Made by a program: the position numbers and the translations under genes
Notes under the pieces: model-generated
Seen by the model: the letters and a program-made list of their open reading frames with translations, nothing else
Told to the model about the DNA's origin: nothing
The model's database searches: none
From: an uncultured Cocleimonas sp.
GTDB taxonomy: Bacteria > Pseudomonadota > Gammaproteobacteria > Thiotrichales > Thiotrichaceae
DNA: 64,000 bases
Reading direction: 5' to 3'
Assembly (NCBI RefSeq): GCF_947495625.1
Contig: NZ_CANLZW010000010.1
Span: forward strand, 62,001 to 126,000
Shown: positions 53,170-61,600 of the stretch, in pieces
Layout: every line of letters starts with the position of its first letter
How positions within the stretch are numbered: the first letter of the stretch is position 1

Positions 53170-54018
53170 CTAAGAAATAATCGTTTTGATGGTGTTGATA
53201 ATTTCTGCAATATTTTCATGCACTTCAGTATCTTTTCTATAAAGCGCATAGAGTTTTCTTTTAAAGATAAAGGCATTTTCTACTTCATAAAGTGACAGTG
53301 TTGGGTCATTTTGCAAAGGACTTAACTCTGGAAGATAAGCGGCTCCGCCATTGTCCTTCATAATATCAATCGCCATTAAGCCGTAGTTAGTACGCACATT
53401 AGAAATCGCCTGATCTTTATATTCCTGAGAATACTCGTATTCAAACGAGACGCCCCAGTCTATTTTTATGTAATTTTTATCCAGTGCTTGTTCGGGTGTT
53501 TGGTTTGGCGTGGTCGAAAATAATTTGATTTCAAATTCAAGCACTTCGTGCGCTTCAATCGAAGGCAATTGAATCGGCTCGAAAACAAAACCTAAATCCA
53601 AAGCGCCGTTGATTAATAAGTCTGATACATCATGAGACTGATTGATCATCAAGTTAAAGGCAAATCCAGGTCGTTGATCTTTTATTTCGACAATCCAGTT
53701 TTTAAGAAATAAATGCCAGATATCTGCCATGCAGGCGATTGAGATGGATAGCTCATATTCATCTGGTAAAGCCACCACTTGTTTGGCCTGATCCCAACCA
53801 GTAACCACCATTTCTGCGTATTTAAAGAAACGGTGTGCGGCAGGTGTAGGTTCAATATTGCGTTTTTCCCGTGTGAATAAAGCGACGCCTAAACGGTCTT
53901 CGAGTAATTTGATACGAGCACTTGCGGCTGATTGTGTAATGAATAATTTTTCAGCGGATTTTCTGAAGTGTCGAGTTTTGTAAATCTCGAGAAAGGTCTT
54001 TAGGTGGGAAATATCCAT
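53170..54018 (-). CDS. LysR-family transcriptional regulator
   Basis: A 282-residue regulator. The N-terminal winged HTH reads LKTFLEIYKTRHFRKSAEKL followed by FITQSAASARIKLLEDRLGVALF, and a shortened effector-binding domain follows from about residue 90. It resembles the HdfR type. No divergent target gene is adjacent; the nearest upstream feature is an expanded copy of the dispersed element. Its effector and regulon are unknown. Confidence 0.88.
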   Translation of the reverse strand: MDISHLKTFLEIYKTRHFRKSAEKLFITQSAASARIKLLEDRLGVALFTREKRNIEPTPAAHRFFKYAEMVVTGWDQAKQVVALPDEYELSISIACMADIWHLFLKNWIVEIKDQRPGFAFNLMINQSHDVSDLLINGALDLGFVFEPIQLPSIEAHEVLEFEIKLFSTTPNQTPEQALDKNYIKIDWGVSFEYEYSQEYKDQAISNVRTNYGLMAIDIMKDNGGAAYLPELSPLQNDPTLSLYEVENAFIFKRKLYALYRKDTEVHENIAEIINTIKTIIS

Positions 54019-54077
54019 GGGTATAACCGTTAAAAGGGATCAAGATCATCATATTTTCTTGTTCGGCTTAAGTCACT

Positions 54078-54215
54078 AAAAAACTCATCTAGCTTTGCAT
54101 AAATTCCAATATCGTTTTTTACAAAACAAAAACGAGTTGTCATTCCGCAAAGCATAAATTCCAATATCGTTTTTTATAAAACAAAAACGAGTTGTCATTC
54201 AAGTAGGGGGGTGAC
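54078..54215 (+). repeat. GTAGGGGGGTG element with tandem 55-bp inserts
   Basis: A6 and CTCATCT are followed by two direct 55-bp units (54091-54145 and 54146-54200), identical over the last 45 bases except one. AAGTAGGGGGGTGAC then completes the element. Each unit has an internal inverted repeat (CGTTTT/AAAACG). A single similar unit lies in the copy at 6648-6730. Confidence 0.92.
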
Positions 54216-54233
54216 CTTGTGATTATTCTCAGA

Positions 54234-56342
54234 TCAAACGGATGCATAATCCTCAGCGTGTTTGATCCAGCGTTCGATTAAGGGTTCGATATTCTCCGGA
54301 TATTGCTCTAACATTTGTTTTGCTGCCTGTTGTACTTTAGGCAGTAGCATCTGGTCTTCCATCAGGTTGGCAATTCTAAATTGTAATTCGCCAGTTTGGC
54401 GGGTGCCAAATACTTCCCCGGGACCGCGAATCTCCAGATCTATTCTGGCTATTTCAAAGCCGTCGTTGCTGTTACGCAATGCTTCCAGACGTTTGCGTGC
54501 GTTATCTGATAAGGGTGTTTGATACATCAGTACACAACTACTGGCTTTGCTGCCACGACCGACACGCCCGCGTAATTGATGCAATTGTGCCAGCCCCAAG
54601 CGTTCTGCATTTTCGATAATCATCAGGGTCGCATTGGGTACGTCTACACCGACTTCAATTACTGTTGTAGCAACTAATAGATGTAACTTGCCGGATTTAA
54701 ACTCAGCCATAATCGCTTCTTTTTCGGCTGATTTCATGCGCCCATGAACTAATCCTATTTTTAAGTCTGGTAAGGCTTGCTGGAGTAATTCGGTGGTTTC
54801 TTCTGCATTTTGTGCTTGTAAGGTTTCTGATTCTTCAATCAGCGTACATACCCAATAAACCTGAGCACCTTCATTACATACCACATCAATTCTTTGCACT
54901 ATCTCATCACGTCGCGAGTTACTAATGACGACTGTTTTGATGGGTGTTCGACCGGGTGGTAATTCGTCGATAACAGAATAATCCATATCGGCGTAGGTAG
55001 TCATGGCTAGCGTGCGTGGAATAGGCGTTGCCGTCATGACTAACTGATGTGGATAAATATCTTCTTGTTGACTTTGGGTCTTACCTTTTTCACGAAGCGA
55101 TAAACGTTGATGCACACCAAAACGGTGTTGCTCGTCGACGATGATTAATCCCAGTCGTTGAAAATTCACATCATTCTGGAATAGGGCATGCGTACCAATA
55201 ATTAAATGGCTCGTTCCACTTTCAGTTGCTGCTAGCGCTTCTCGCTTTTCTGCAACTTTTAGCTTCCCTGATAATAGCGTGACATTTAGACCCAACGGGC
55301 TCAACCAATCGGTGAAGTTCTTAAAATGTTGTTCCGAGAGTATTTCGGTCGGTGCCATCAGCGCTACTTGATAACCGGCTTCTATGGCTATTAATGCCGC
55401 TGCGGCAGCGACCAGGGTTTTACCCGAACCCACATCACCTTGCACTAAACGACTCATCGGCCATGTTTGCTGCAGATCTTCATCTATTTCTTCGATGACT
55501 CGATTTTGTGCGTTGGTTAGGTCGAACGGCAAGTTGTCTTTTAGCCGATTGAAATAAGTCGATTTGGTATTAAATGGAATTCCGTTCGCTTGTTTTTGTT
55601 GCTCTCTGAGTTTTCTTAAACTCAGTTGATGCGCGAGTAATTCTTCGAAGATTAAACGCTGCTGCGCGGGGTGATTACGCGCTAATAACTGCGCTACTGA
55701 AACCCCAGCAACGGGTTGATGCAATGCTTGCAGTGCATGATTTAAATCGTATAAATGATTATTCGCGACTATTTGATGAGGGATAAGGTCTTCTAGTCCA
55801 TTGAGGTGACTTAACGCCGCTTGAGCCAATCGTAACAAGCTGCGTTGTTGTAAGCCTTTGGTCGCCGGATAAATCGGTGTCAGTGCTTTGGCTAAGCCAC
55901 TTTGGGTATTCTGGCTATCAGAACCCGTCAAAATTTTATATTCCGGGTGTACCATTTCACGGCTGGTTTTACCGATGCGCACTTCTCCAAAACATCTGAG
56001 TTTGGTGCCACGTGTCAGTGCTTTTTGCTGAGCATTACTAAAGTGGAAAAAACGTAATGTTAGTAAGCCGGTGCCGTCCGAAATGGTACAGATCATCATG
56101 CGTCGACCGCGATACACAATTTCCGAGTGTTCGACTTCGCCGATGACCATCACCTCTTGGCCATGCGAGACCGCACCAATCTCATAGAATTGGGTTCTGT
56201 CTTGATAGCGCAACGGCAGGTGAAAAAGCAAATCCTGTACTTTTTCGATATCCAGCTTTTCAAGGTTCTCGGCCATTTTGGGGCCGACACCTTTTAATTC
56301 GGTTACCGGTGAAAAAAGGCTTATAAGTGGGGGGGTGACCAT
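54234..56342 (-). CDS. recG: ATP-dependent DNA helicase RecG
   Basis: A 702-residue branch-migrating helicase that reverses stalled forks. An N-terminal wedge/OB domain precedes the helicase core with Walker A (VQGDVGSGKTLVAAAAALIA), DEQHRFGVHQR and MTATPIPRTLAMT. The start lies inside a copy of the dispersed element: MVTPPLISLF is encoded by its reverse strand, and family similarity begins at about SPVTELKGVG. The element thus supplies the ATG and first ten residues. The gene lies three bases after the upstream methyltransferase gene. Confidence 0.96.
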   Translation of the reverse strand: MVTPPLISLFSPVTELKGVGPKMAENLEKLDIEKVQDLLFHLPLRYQDRTQFYEIGAVSHGQEVMVIGEVEHSEIVYRGRRMMICTISDGTGLLTLRFFHFSNAQQKALTRGTKLRCFGEVRIGKTSREMVHPEYKILTGSDSQNTQSGLAKALTPIYPATKGLQQRSLLRLAQAALSHLNGLEDLIPHQIVANNHLYDLNHALQALHQPVAGVSVAQLLARNHPAQQRLIFEELLAHQLSLRKLREQQKQANGIPFNTKSTYFNRLKDNLPFDLTNAQNRVIEEIDEDLQQTWPMSRLVQGDVGSGKTLVAAAAALIAIEAGYQVALMAPTEILSEQHFKNFTDWLSPLGLNVTLLSGKLKVAEKREALAATESGTSHLIIGTHALFQNDVNFQRLGLIIVDEQHRFGVHQRLSLREKGKTQSQQEDIYPHQLVMTATPIPRTLAMTTYADMDYSVIDELPPGRTPIKTVVISNSRRDEIVQRIDVVCNEGAQVYWVCTLIEESETLQAQNAEETTELLQQALPDLKIGLVHGRMKSAEKEAIMAEFKSGKLHLLVATTVIEVGVDVPNATLMIIENAERLGLAQLHQLRGRVGRGSKASSCVLMYQTPLSDNARKRLEALRNSNDGFEIARIDLEIRGPGEVFGTRQTGELQFRIANLMEDQMLLPKVQQAAKQMLEQYPENIEPLIERWIKHAEDYASV
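56312..56339 (+). repeat. GTAGGGGGGTG element forming the recG 5' end
   Basis: A6, GGCT, then TATAAGTGGGGGGGTGAC, antisense to recG. Its complement starts one base after the A of the recG ATG. Confidence 0.9.
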
Positions 56343-56345
56343 AAA

Positions 56346-56897
56346 CTACGCTTGGAAGTGCTGGATTAATTCATGGATGGCAATCGCACATGAGGTGGCA
56401 ACATTCATCGATGAGTTTTCGCCATACATGGGAATATGGACGGTTTGATCGGCAAGGCTGAGTATTTCCTGGGAAATACCTTCATTTTCAGAGCCGATGA
56501 CTAAACACAGTTTGCTATTTTCAAAGAGGTTTGTTGGTTTGAAGTCTCTGATATCAATGCTAGATTCGGTAATTTCTAAACAGATAATATTGGTGTCTGT
56601 GGTTTTCAGCGTGTTGATGAGTGTGTTTGCTGACTCGTGATATTCAAAATCGACATGTTTATCACTGGCGCGTGCCGCTTTGCGAATTTTGTATTTTGGA
56701 GGTGTCGCAGTCGTTCCGGTAAGGTAGAGTTTTTCAACACCCAACGCGTCTGCAATCCGGAATAAGCTACCGACATTACCTGCGATATTAATATCATTGG
56801 CGAGAATGCAAATAGGAAACTTCTGCGTTTGGCTATCTTCGAGAGGATTAACCTGAGCGCTAGCCTGAGCGTGATCGAGTTGCCTATTCATCCGCAT
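56346..56897 (-). CDS. TrmH-family (SPOUT) RNA 2'-O-methyltransferase
   Basis: A 183-residue SpoU-type methyltransferase with an S-adenosylmethionine trefoil knot. Motif 1 is NDINIAGNVGSLFRIADALG, motif 2 LVIGSENEGIS and motif 3 IPMYGENSSMNVATSCAIAI. It lacks an N-terminal substrate-recognition domain, so it is a short TrmH-like protein. The target (tRNA or rRNA) cannot be told from sequence. It lies directly upstream of recG and probably shares its transcript. Confidence 0.88.
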   Translation of the reverse strand: MRMNRQLDHAQASAQVNPLEDSQTQKFPICILANDINIAGNVGSLFRIADALGVEKLYLTGTTATPPKYKIRKAARASDKHVDFEYHESANTLINTLKTTDTNIICLEITESSIDIRDFKPTNLFENSKLCLVIGSENEGISQEILSLADQTVHIPMYGENSSMNVATSCAIAIHELIQHFQA

Positions 56898-56930
56898 ATT
56901 TTTTCCGCATACTTTACTGGAATGATCTGA

Positions 56931-57518
56931 CTATTTTTTCTCAGAGATTTTATCTTCTGTACCATCGATGATTTCAACGATATTGGTACGATGACGCCAG
57001 TAGATAATCGCCGTGATTAAGACTAATCCCAGAAATAGATCTAAGGAGCTTGTTACCCAGAAAAAGTAGAGCGGTGCGAGCAGTGTTGCAATCAAGGCAG
57101 AAAGAGAAGAAATATTGAAAACCAGTGCGGATATTAACCAGGTTAAAATAACTACAATACCAACGATTGGATTCAGTGCTAAATACACACCTAAAGCAGT
57201 GGCAACACCTTTGCCGCCTTTGAAGCCATAATAAATCGGGTATACATGACCAATGAATGCAGCAATACCAACCAAAATTAGCCAGCCCCAGCTAAGGTCC
57301 AGTGCATGACCAATCGCGACGGGAACCAGGCCTTTCAGTAGATCACCTAATAATGTGAAAAAAGCGGCTTTTTTTCCAGCATAACGCAGTACATTGGTTG
57401 CGCCCGGGTTTTTAGAGCCTACGGTCCTTGGGTCAACTTTGCCAAGCATCTTACAGCTAATCACAGCGGTTGATACTGAACCAAGAAAATAGGCGAGAAT
57501 AACCAGGAAATAAGGCAT
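56931..57518 (-). CDS. plsY: Glycerol-3-phosphate acyltransferase PlsY
   Basis: An inner-membrane enzyme of about 195 residues that acylates glycerol-3-phosphate using acyl-phosphate. Family motifs are FLGSVSTAVISCK, GSKNPGATNVLR and GFKGGKGVATALG, with about five to six membrane helices. I chose the internal ATG at 57518 (MPYFLVILAYFLG) because the longer reading from 57557 adds unconserved residues reaching the divergent bioH start. It is divergent from bioH. Confidence 0.94.
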   Translation of the reverse strand: MPYFLVILAYFLGSVSTAVISCKMLGKVDPRTVGSKNPGATNVLRYAGKKAAFFTLLGDLLKGLVPVAIGHALDLSWGWLILVGIAAFIGHVYPIYYGFKGGKGVATALGVYLALNPIVGIVVILTWLISALVFNISSLSALIATLLAPLYFFWVTSSLDLFLGLVLITAIIYWRHRTNIVEIIDGTEDKISEKK

Positions 57519-57560
57519 GATATGACCAAGAAAATGAGTGTCTGAGCAGTGTAGCAAAAA

Positions 57561-58421
57561 ATGAAAAAACTTTTAGTAAAATCATCAGGTTTTGGATCGT
57601 CATCAGATTATAGACCCACACTTTTGTTGTTACACGGCTGGGGTATGAACTCAAATGTCTGGAAACCCGTGTTACCGGCCCTGGAGTCACGTTATCAAAT
57701 TCATTTGGTAGATTTACCGGGTCATGGCATTAATAACGACGTCAACGCAGACTCGATGCAAAACATCGTGGCACTATTCTCTGATTTGATCGATGAATTG
57801 GGTCAGGAAAAAGTGCATATCATGGGCTGGTCGTTGGGTGGTTTAATTGCTCAGGCTTTAGCTGATGAAATACCAGAAAAAATACAGTCTTTAACCTTGG
57901 TGGCTAGCACATTACGTTTCTCTCAGGATGAAAGTACAGAAAGCTTGTGGCCGCATGCCATGAGTTTGAAGGTGCTGAATAATTTTGCGATCAATTTACA
58001 CAAAGATACGGAAGGTACGTTGAAGCGTTTTATTGCGTTGCAGTTTATGGGTGTTGCCGGTTCGAAAGAGATTCAGCGAGCGCTAGTTCAGGATATTTGT
58101 CCTGCAGAAGACAAAGCAGCATCTTCAGAAAAAGTGCCTAAAAGTAGGGGGGTGAAGAGTGGGGTGACTTCAGATTCTTTAACATTAGGCTTGAAGCTAC
58201 TAGCAGAGAGCGATTTCAGAAACAGCGTCAGTCAACATCCACAACACTGGTTGTTCGCAGGTAAAGACCGATTAATACCGGCTGATGTGATAAATGATTT
58301 GAAATCTTTACGTTCTGATGCTCAAATCACGCTCCTTGAGAATGCCGGGCACGCGCCTTTTATGACGCACCCCGATGAATTCGTTAGCGCAGTATCGACT
58401 TTTATAGATACTTTAGAATGA
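57561..58421 (+). CDS. bioH: Pimeloyl-ACP methyl ester carboxylesterase BioH, with element-derived insert
   Basis: A 286-residue alpha/beta hydrolase that removes the methyl from pimeloyl-ACP methyl ester in biotin synthesis. The oxyanion region is LLLLHGWGMNSNVW, the nucleophile serine is in HIMGWSLGGLIA, the aspartate in FAGKDRLIP and the histidine in ENAGHAPF. Residues about 190-201 (EKVPKSRGVKSG) are encoded by a copy of the dispersed element in frame, in a loop between the lid and the last helices. The protein is about 30 residues longer than E. coli BioH. bioC follows. Confidence 0.93.
   Translation: MKKLLVKSSGFGSSSDYRPTLLLLHGWGMNSNVWKPVLPALESRYQIHLVDLPGHGINNDVNADSMQNIVALFSDLIDELGQEKVHIMGWSLGGLIAQALADEIPEKIQSLTLVASTLRFSQDESTESLWPHAMSLKVLNNFAINLHKDTEGTLKRFIALQFMGVAGSKEIQRALVQDICPAEDKAASSEKVPKSRGVKSGVTSDSLTLGLKLLAESDFRNSVSQHPQHWLFAGKDRLIPADVINDLKSLRSDAQITLLENAGHAPFMTHPDEFVSAVSTFIDTLE
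58129..58155 (+). repeat. GTAGGGGGGTG element inside bioH
   Basis: AAAAAGTGCC then TAAAAGTAGGGGGGTGA, in frame with bioH. A partial second G-run end, AGTGGGGTGAC (58158-58168), follows directly. Confidence 0.93.
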
Positions 58422-58458
58422 TGTTACATTGTTAAAGAAATAGATAACGATATAAATG

Positions 58459-58507
58459 TCGTTAAATCCAATATGAAGTCGTTAAATCCCATATGAAGTC
58501 GTTAAAC
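58459..58507 (+). repeat. Tandem 20-bp repeats before bioC
   Basis: TCGTTAAATCCAATATGAAG and TCGTTAAATCCCATATGAAG are adjacent with one difference, followed by a partial third unit TCGTTAAAC. They lie between bioH and bioC. Confidence 0.8.
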
Positions 58508-58532
58508 AAATAACAGTTGATAAATATTAATC

Positions 58533-59372
58533 ATGTTCGATAAGAAAACCACACGCCTTCACTTTGAACGCGCCGCAGATACCTATGATGCCTCTGCAGT
58601 GCTGCAAAAAGAAGTAGCGAATCGACTTTCGGGACGTTTGGATTACATCAAACATTCGCCGAAAACCGTGTTGGATGTCGGATCCGGTACCGGTTTTATT
58701 ACTGAGGATTTACTCAAGCGTTATCCCAAATCTTCAATAGTCGCGTTAGACCTGGCGCATAGCATGGCGCGCAAAAGCCAACAATTGGGTGGCTGGTTTC
58801 GCAAGCCACTTGCCGTTTGCGCCGATGCCGAACAATTACCACTAAAAGCAGATAGCATAGACTTAATCATCTCTAGCTTAATGCTGCAGTGGAGTAATAA
58901 TTTAAAACAAACCTTTGCGGGTTTTCACAGTGTATTAGCGCCCAATGGGCTGTTGTTATTCAGTACTCTGGGTCCGGAAACATTACGCGAGATGCGCGAG
59001 AGCTGGGCAGCCGTAGATGATGTACCACACACCAGTCATTTTCTGGATATGCATGAAATTGGTGATGCGCTCTTACAATCAGGTTTTATCAATCCGGTGA
59101 CGGACATGGAAATGATTACCATGACCTATACGAATGTGCGCCAGATTATGCGTGATATTAAGCAGATTGGCGCAAATAACAGTCACAGCGGCCGCAGTAA
59201 AGGATTGATGGGTAAGCAAAAGTTAAAAGATTTTGAAACAGCCTACGAGCAATTTAAAACAGATGAGGGTTTATACCCCGCTACGTGGGAAGTCATTTAT
59301 GGTCACGCCTGGGTGGGAGAAGGTTTAAAACTTGATAATTTTGATCATGTTATTCCGATTCAAAAGGTATAA
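58533..59372 (+). CDS. bioC: Malonyl-ACP O-methyltransferase BioC
   Basis: A 279-residue SAM-dependent methyltransferase that starts the pimeloyl route by methylating malonyl-ACP. The SAM site is TVLDVGSGTGFITEDLL. FERAADTYDASAVLQKEVANRL at the start, LMLQWSNNLKQTFAGFHSVL and TWEVIYGHAW at the end are BioC features. It follows bioH by 111 bases with tandem repeats in the gap. No bioA, bioB, bioD or bioF lies in this window. Confidence 0.94.
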   Translation: MFDKKTTRLHFERAADTYDASAVLQKEVANRLSGRLDYIKHSPKTVLDVGSGTGFITEDLLKRYPKSSIVALDLAHSMARKSQQLGGWFRKPLAVCADAEQLPLKADSIDLIISSLMLQWSNNLKQTFAGFHSVLAPNGLLLFSTLGPETLREMRESWAAVDDVPHTSHFLDMHEIGDALLQSGFINPVTDMEMITMTYTNVRQIMRDIKQIGANNSHSGRSKGLMGKQKLKDFETAYEQFKTDEGLYPATWEVIYGHAWVGEGLKLDNFDHVIPIQKV

Positions 59373-59419
59373 TTTCATCAACACATTAATTATTTGTTCA
59401 TTCTAATATTTTACTCCAC

Positions 59420-60217
59420 ATGAAATTTATACGTATTTTATACAAAATCCCCGCTTTAATTATATTGTCGATTATTGGCATGATTTTAATGGGTGCATTC
59501 AGTTCTCGTGATAAGTCTCAAAAAAATAAAGGCATACCGACCTTAAAGCAAAAACAAGTACGAAAGTGGTGGCTGGCTACGGTCATAAAAATTGTTGGTT
59601 TAAATTTCACGGTTAAAGGTGATGTGCCATCTCCAGATCAGCCTGCATTATGGGTCGCAAATCATGCTTCGTGGTTGGATATTCCGGTGGTTGGAAGTAT
59701 GGGAGCCGGTTTTCTATCTAAAGCAGAAGTGCGCAAATGGCCTGTGATTGGTTGGTTGGGCGAAAAGGGCGGAACGGTTTATATTAAACGTGGTGGGGTT
59801 AATGCTTCGCAACGCGCCTCACAGGAAATCGCTAACAAAATAAATGCAGGGGATAATATTTTAGTGTTCCCGGAAGGGACCACATCAACAGCGGGCGATG
59901 TGCGTCGTTTTCATGCGCGTATCTTTGCGCCTGTGATGGATCATAATTTGGCAGTCCAACCCATAGCTGTTCAGTATTTAAACGATAAAGGTGAGCCACA
60001 CTCTAAAATATTGTGGCAAGATCAAAGCTTTATGTCGAATCTGCTCGGTATCATTGGTGAATCGAGTATTAATGTTATACTGACGTTTCTTCCTTTGATC
60101 CCTGCGGGAGAGTTTAGCGAGAGAAAGAGAATAGCTGAACTGTGCGAGAACCAAATCAAGTCTATTGTTGTCAAAAAAGCATCGACGGAGAACAAATCAA
60201 TATCGTCTGAACGGTAA
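59420..60217 (+). CDS. 1-acyl-sn-glycerol-3-phosphate acyltransferase (PlsC-like)
   Basis: A 265-residue membrane-anchored acyltransferase. One N-terminal helix (IPALIILSIIGMILMGAF) precedes the catalytic HX4D motif (VANHASWLDIPVVG) and the acceptor motif VFPEGTTSTAGDVRRF. It probably transfers an acyl chain to lysophosphatidate or a related lipid. This type differs from the classic PlsC and may act on ornithine lipids or remodelling. It lies just downstream of bioC on the same strand, with no clear link to biotin. Confidence 0.88.
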   Translation: MKFIRILYKIPALIILSIIGMILMGAFSSRDKSQKNKGIPTLKQKQVRKWWLATVIKIVGLNFTVKGDVPSPDQPALWVANHASWLDIPVVGSMGAGFLSKAEVRKWPVIGWLGEKGGTVYIKRGGVNASQRASQEIANKINAGDNILVFPEGTTSTAGDVRRFHARIFAPVMDHNLAVQPIAVQYLNDKGEPHSKILWQDQSFMSNLLGIIGESSINVILTFLPLIPAGEFSERKRIAELCENQIKSIVVKKASTENKSISSER

Positions 60218-60328
60218 ACACGCTTTACAACAATATTTTTACAAATAATAAATTTAAAAAACGTTATTAAATAGTGTGTTATGAGTAAGTAAATAAGAAA
60301 ACTAGTTAGAAGGAAAGGAAGTAAAAAA

Positions 60329-60958
60329 ATGCAGCAAGGAGAAAAATTTAACACAATTACGCATTTTCTTGCCGCAGTTTTGGCTGTACCCGGACTTATC
60401 TATTTAATTGTTTTAGCCGCAAATACAGGTGACGCCTGGAAAATTGTCAGCGCCAGCATTTATGGCACTACCTTATTGCTTTTGTATATCAGTTCTACCC
60501 TGTGTCATGGTCATAGCGGACGCTTCCGAGACTTATTCGAAAAGCTTGATCATCTATCAATTTACTTGCTGATCGCAGGTACCTATACACCCTATATGCT
60601 GGTCACGCTGCGTGGTAACTGGGGGTGGACAATATTCGGTGTGGTTTGGGGCTTGGCGTTGATTGGCATGCTGATAGATGTCTGGCCTAAAGATGCGAAT
60701 AAAGAAAATAAACGAATAATACCGCTAATCATCTATCTGGTTATGGGTTGGTTGGTCATTATACCGATACAACCGTTAACGGAGAGTCTAGCCTCTACGG
60801 GTGTATGGTTGCTCGCGGTGGGTGGTGTTCTCTATACAGTGGGCGTTGTGTTCTTTATATTAAGCGATCGGGTAAAGCATGCTCACGGTGTGTGGCATTT
60901 GTTTGTTATAGGTGGCAGCCTTAGCCATTATATATCGATCTCTGCTTATGTGATTTAG
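60329..60958 (+). CDS. Hemolysin III / YqfA family membrane protein
   Basis: A 209-residue seven-helix protein. NTITHFLAAVLAVPGLIYLI, SSTLCHGHSGRFRDLFEKLDH and LIAGTYTPYMLVTLRGNWGW are conserved in the PAQR-like hemolysin III family. The histidines and serine of the CHGH and HLSIY regions suggest a metal-dependent hydrolase-like core. Its role is uncertain; most members are not toxins. A copy of the dispersed element and a strong terminator follow. Confidence 0.9.
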   Translation: MQQGEKFNTITHFLAAVLAVPGLIYLIVLAANTGDAWKIVSASIYGTTLLLLYISSTLCHGHSGRFRDLFEKLDHLSIYLLIAGTYTPYMLVTLRGNWGWTIFGVVWGLALIGMLIDVWPKDANKENKRIIPLIIYLVMGWLVIIPIQPLTESLASTGVWLLAVGGVLYTVGVVFFILSDRVKHAHGVWHLFVIGGSLSHYISISAYVI

Positions 60959-60977
60959 TCTTCTCTATGGGGTGGCT

Positions 60978-61006
60978 AAAAAAACGGCTATAAGTAGGGG
61001 GGTGCC
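60978..61006 (+). repeat. GTAGGGGGGTG element
   Basis: A7, CGGC, then TATAAGTAGGGGGGTGCC, 20 bases after the hemolysin III stop in sense orientation. Confidence 0.93.
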
Positions 61007-61070
61007 AATAGAGATGCCAATATAAATTGTAAATCAATGTTGTTGGTCTGAATGTTAATTTGAACGAGAA

Positions 61071-61112
61071 ACACACAAAAAAGCCTGAATTATTTCAGGC
61101 TTTTTTGTGTGT
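61071..61112. terminator. Bidirectional terminator
   Basis: ACACACAAAAAAGCCTGAA and TTCAGGCTTTTTTGTGTGT are perfect 19-base inverted arms. They lie between the convergent hemolysin III and fis genes. Confidence 0.92.
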
Positions 61113-61196
61113 TTTTGTATGTCACTGATCTATTGTTTAATGCACGGATAAATATATCTCTGCATCTGCCATTCAGGTAATCAGAATAGACAGCTA

Positions 61197-61466
61197 TTAA
61201 ATAATAGAATGTCTTTTAAGTTTCGAGCGAAGTGTTGCTCTATTGATTCCCAAACACGCAGCCGTACGTGATTGATTGCCATTGGTGTGTTGCATAAGTA
61301 CCTCTAACAACGGTCTTTCAACTTCATCCATGATTTGTCGATATAGAAACGTCGCGTCATGATCACCTAAAAGCATTAAATAGTTTTCTACAGTATCGCG
61401 TGTGGTTTCTGATAAAGAACTACCTGTCGTAGTGATAACTGGCAGTGTTTTTAAAGGTTGATTCAT
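61197..61466 (-). CDS. fis: Nucleoid-associated protein Fis
   Basis: An 89-residue DNA-bending protein that shapes the nucleoid and activates stable-RNA promoters. The C-terminal HTH reads QSRTAACLGINRATLRSKLKRH. The helical dimer segment LLEVLMQHTNGNQ lies before it. It is slightly shorter than E. coli Fis (98), with a shorter N-terminal arm. It follows dusB on the same strand, the conserved dusB-fis order, with 134 bases between them. Confidence 0.94.
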   Translation of the reverse strand: MNQPLKTLPVITTTGSSLSETTRDTVENYLMLLGDHDATFLYRQIMDEVERPLLEVLMQHTNGNQSRTAACLGINRATLRSKLKRHSII

Positions 61467-61600
61467 GGCTTTTACTTTCCTTGTTATTAGGTCTTGTTAG
61501 AGCAGCTGACTCTAAGCAAAAGTCTAATTGTTTTTTAATTGATCAATATTAATACAATACGGGTACATCGATGGTTTGTATTAAATTGTTTCCATGGCCT

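Noticed and set aside
60463-60480. TGGCAC with TTGC downstream inside the hemolysin III gene
   Set aside because: The spacing between GG and GC is wrong for sigma-54, and it is inside coding sequence.
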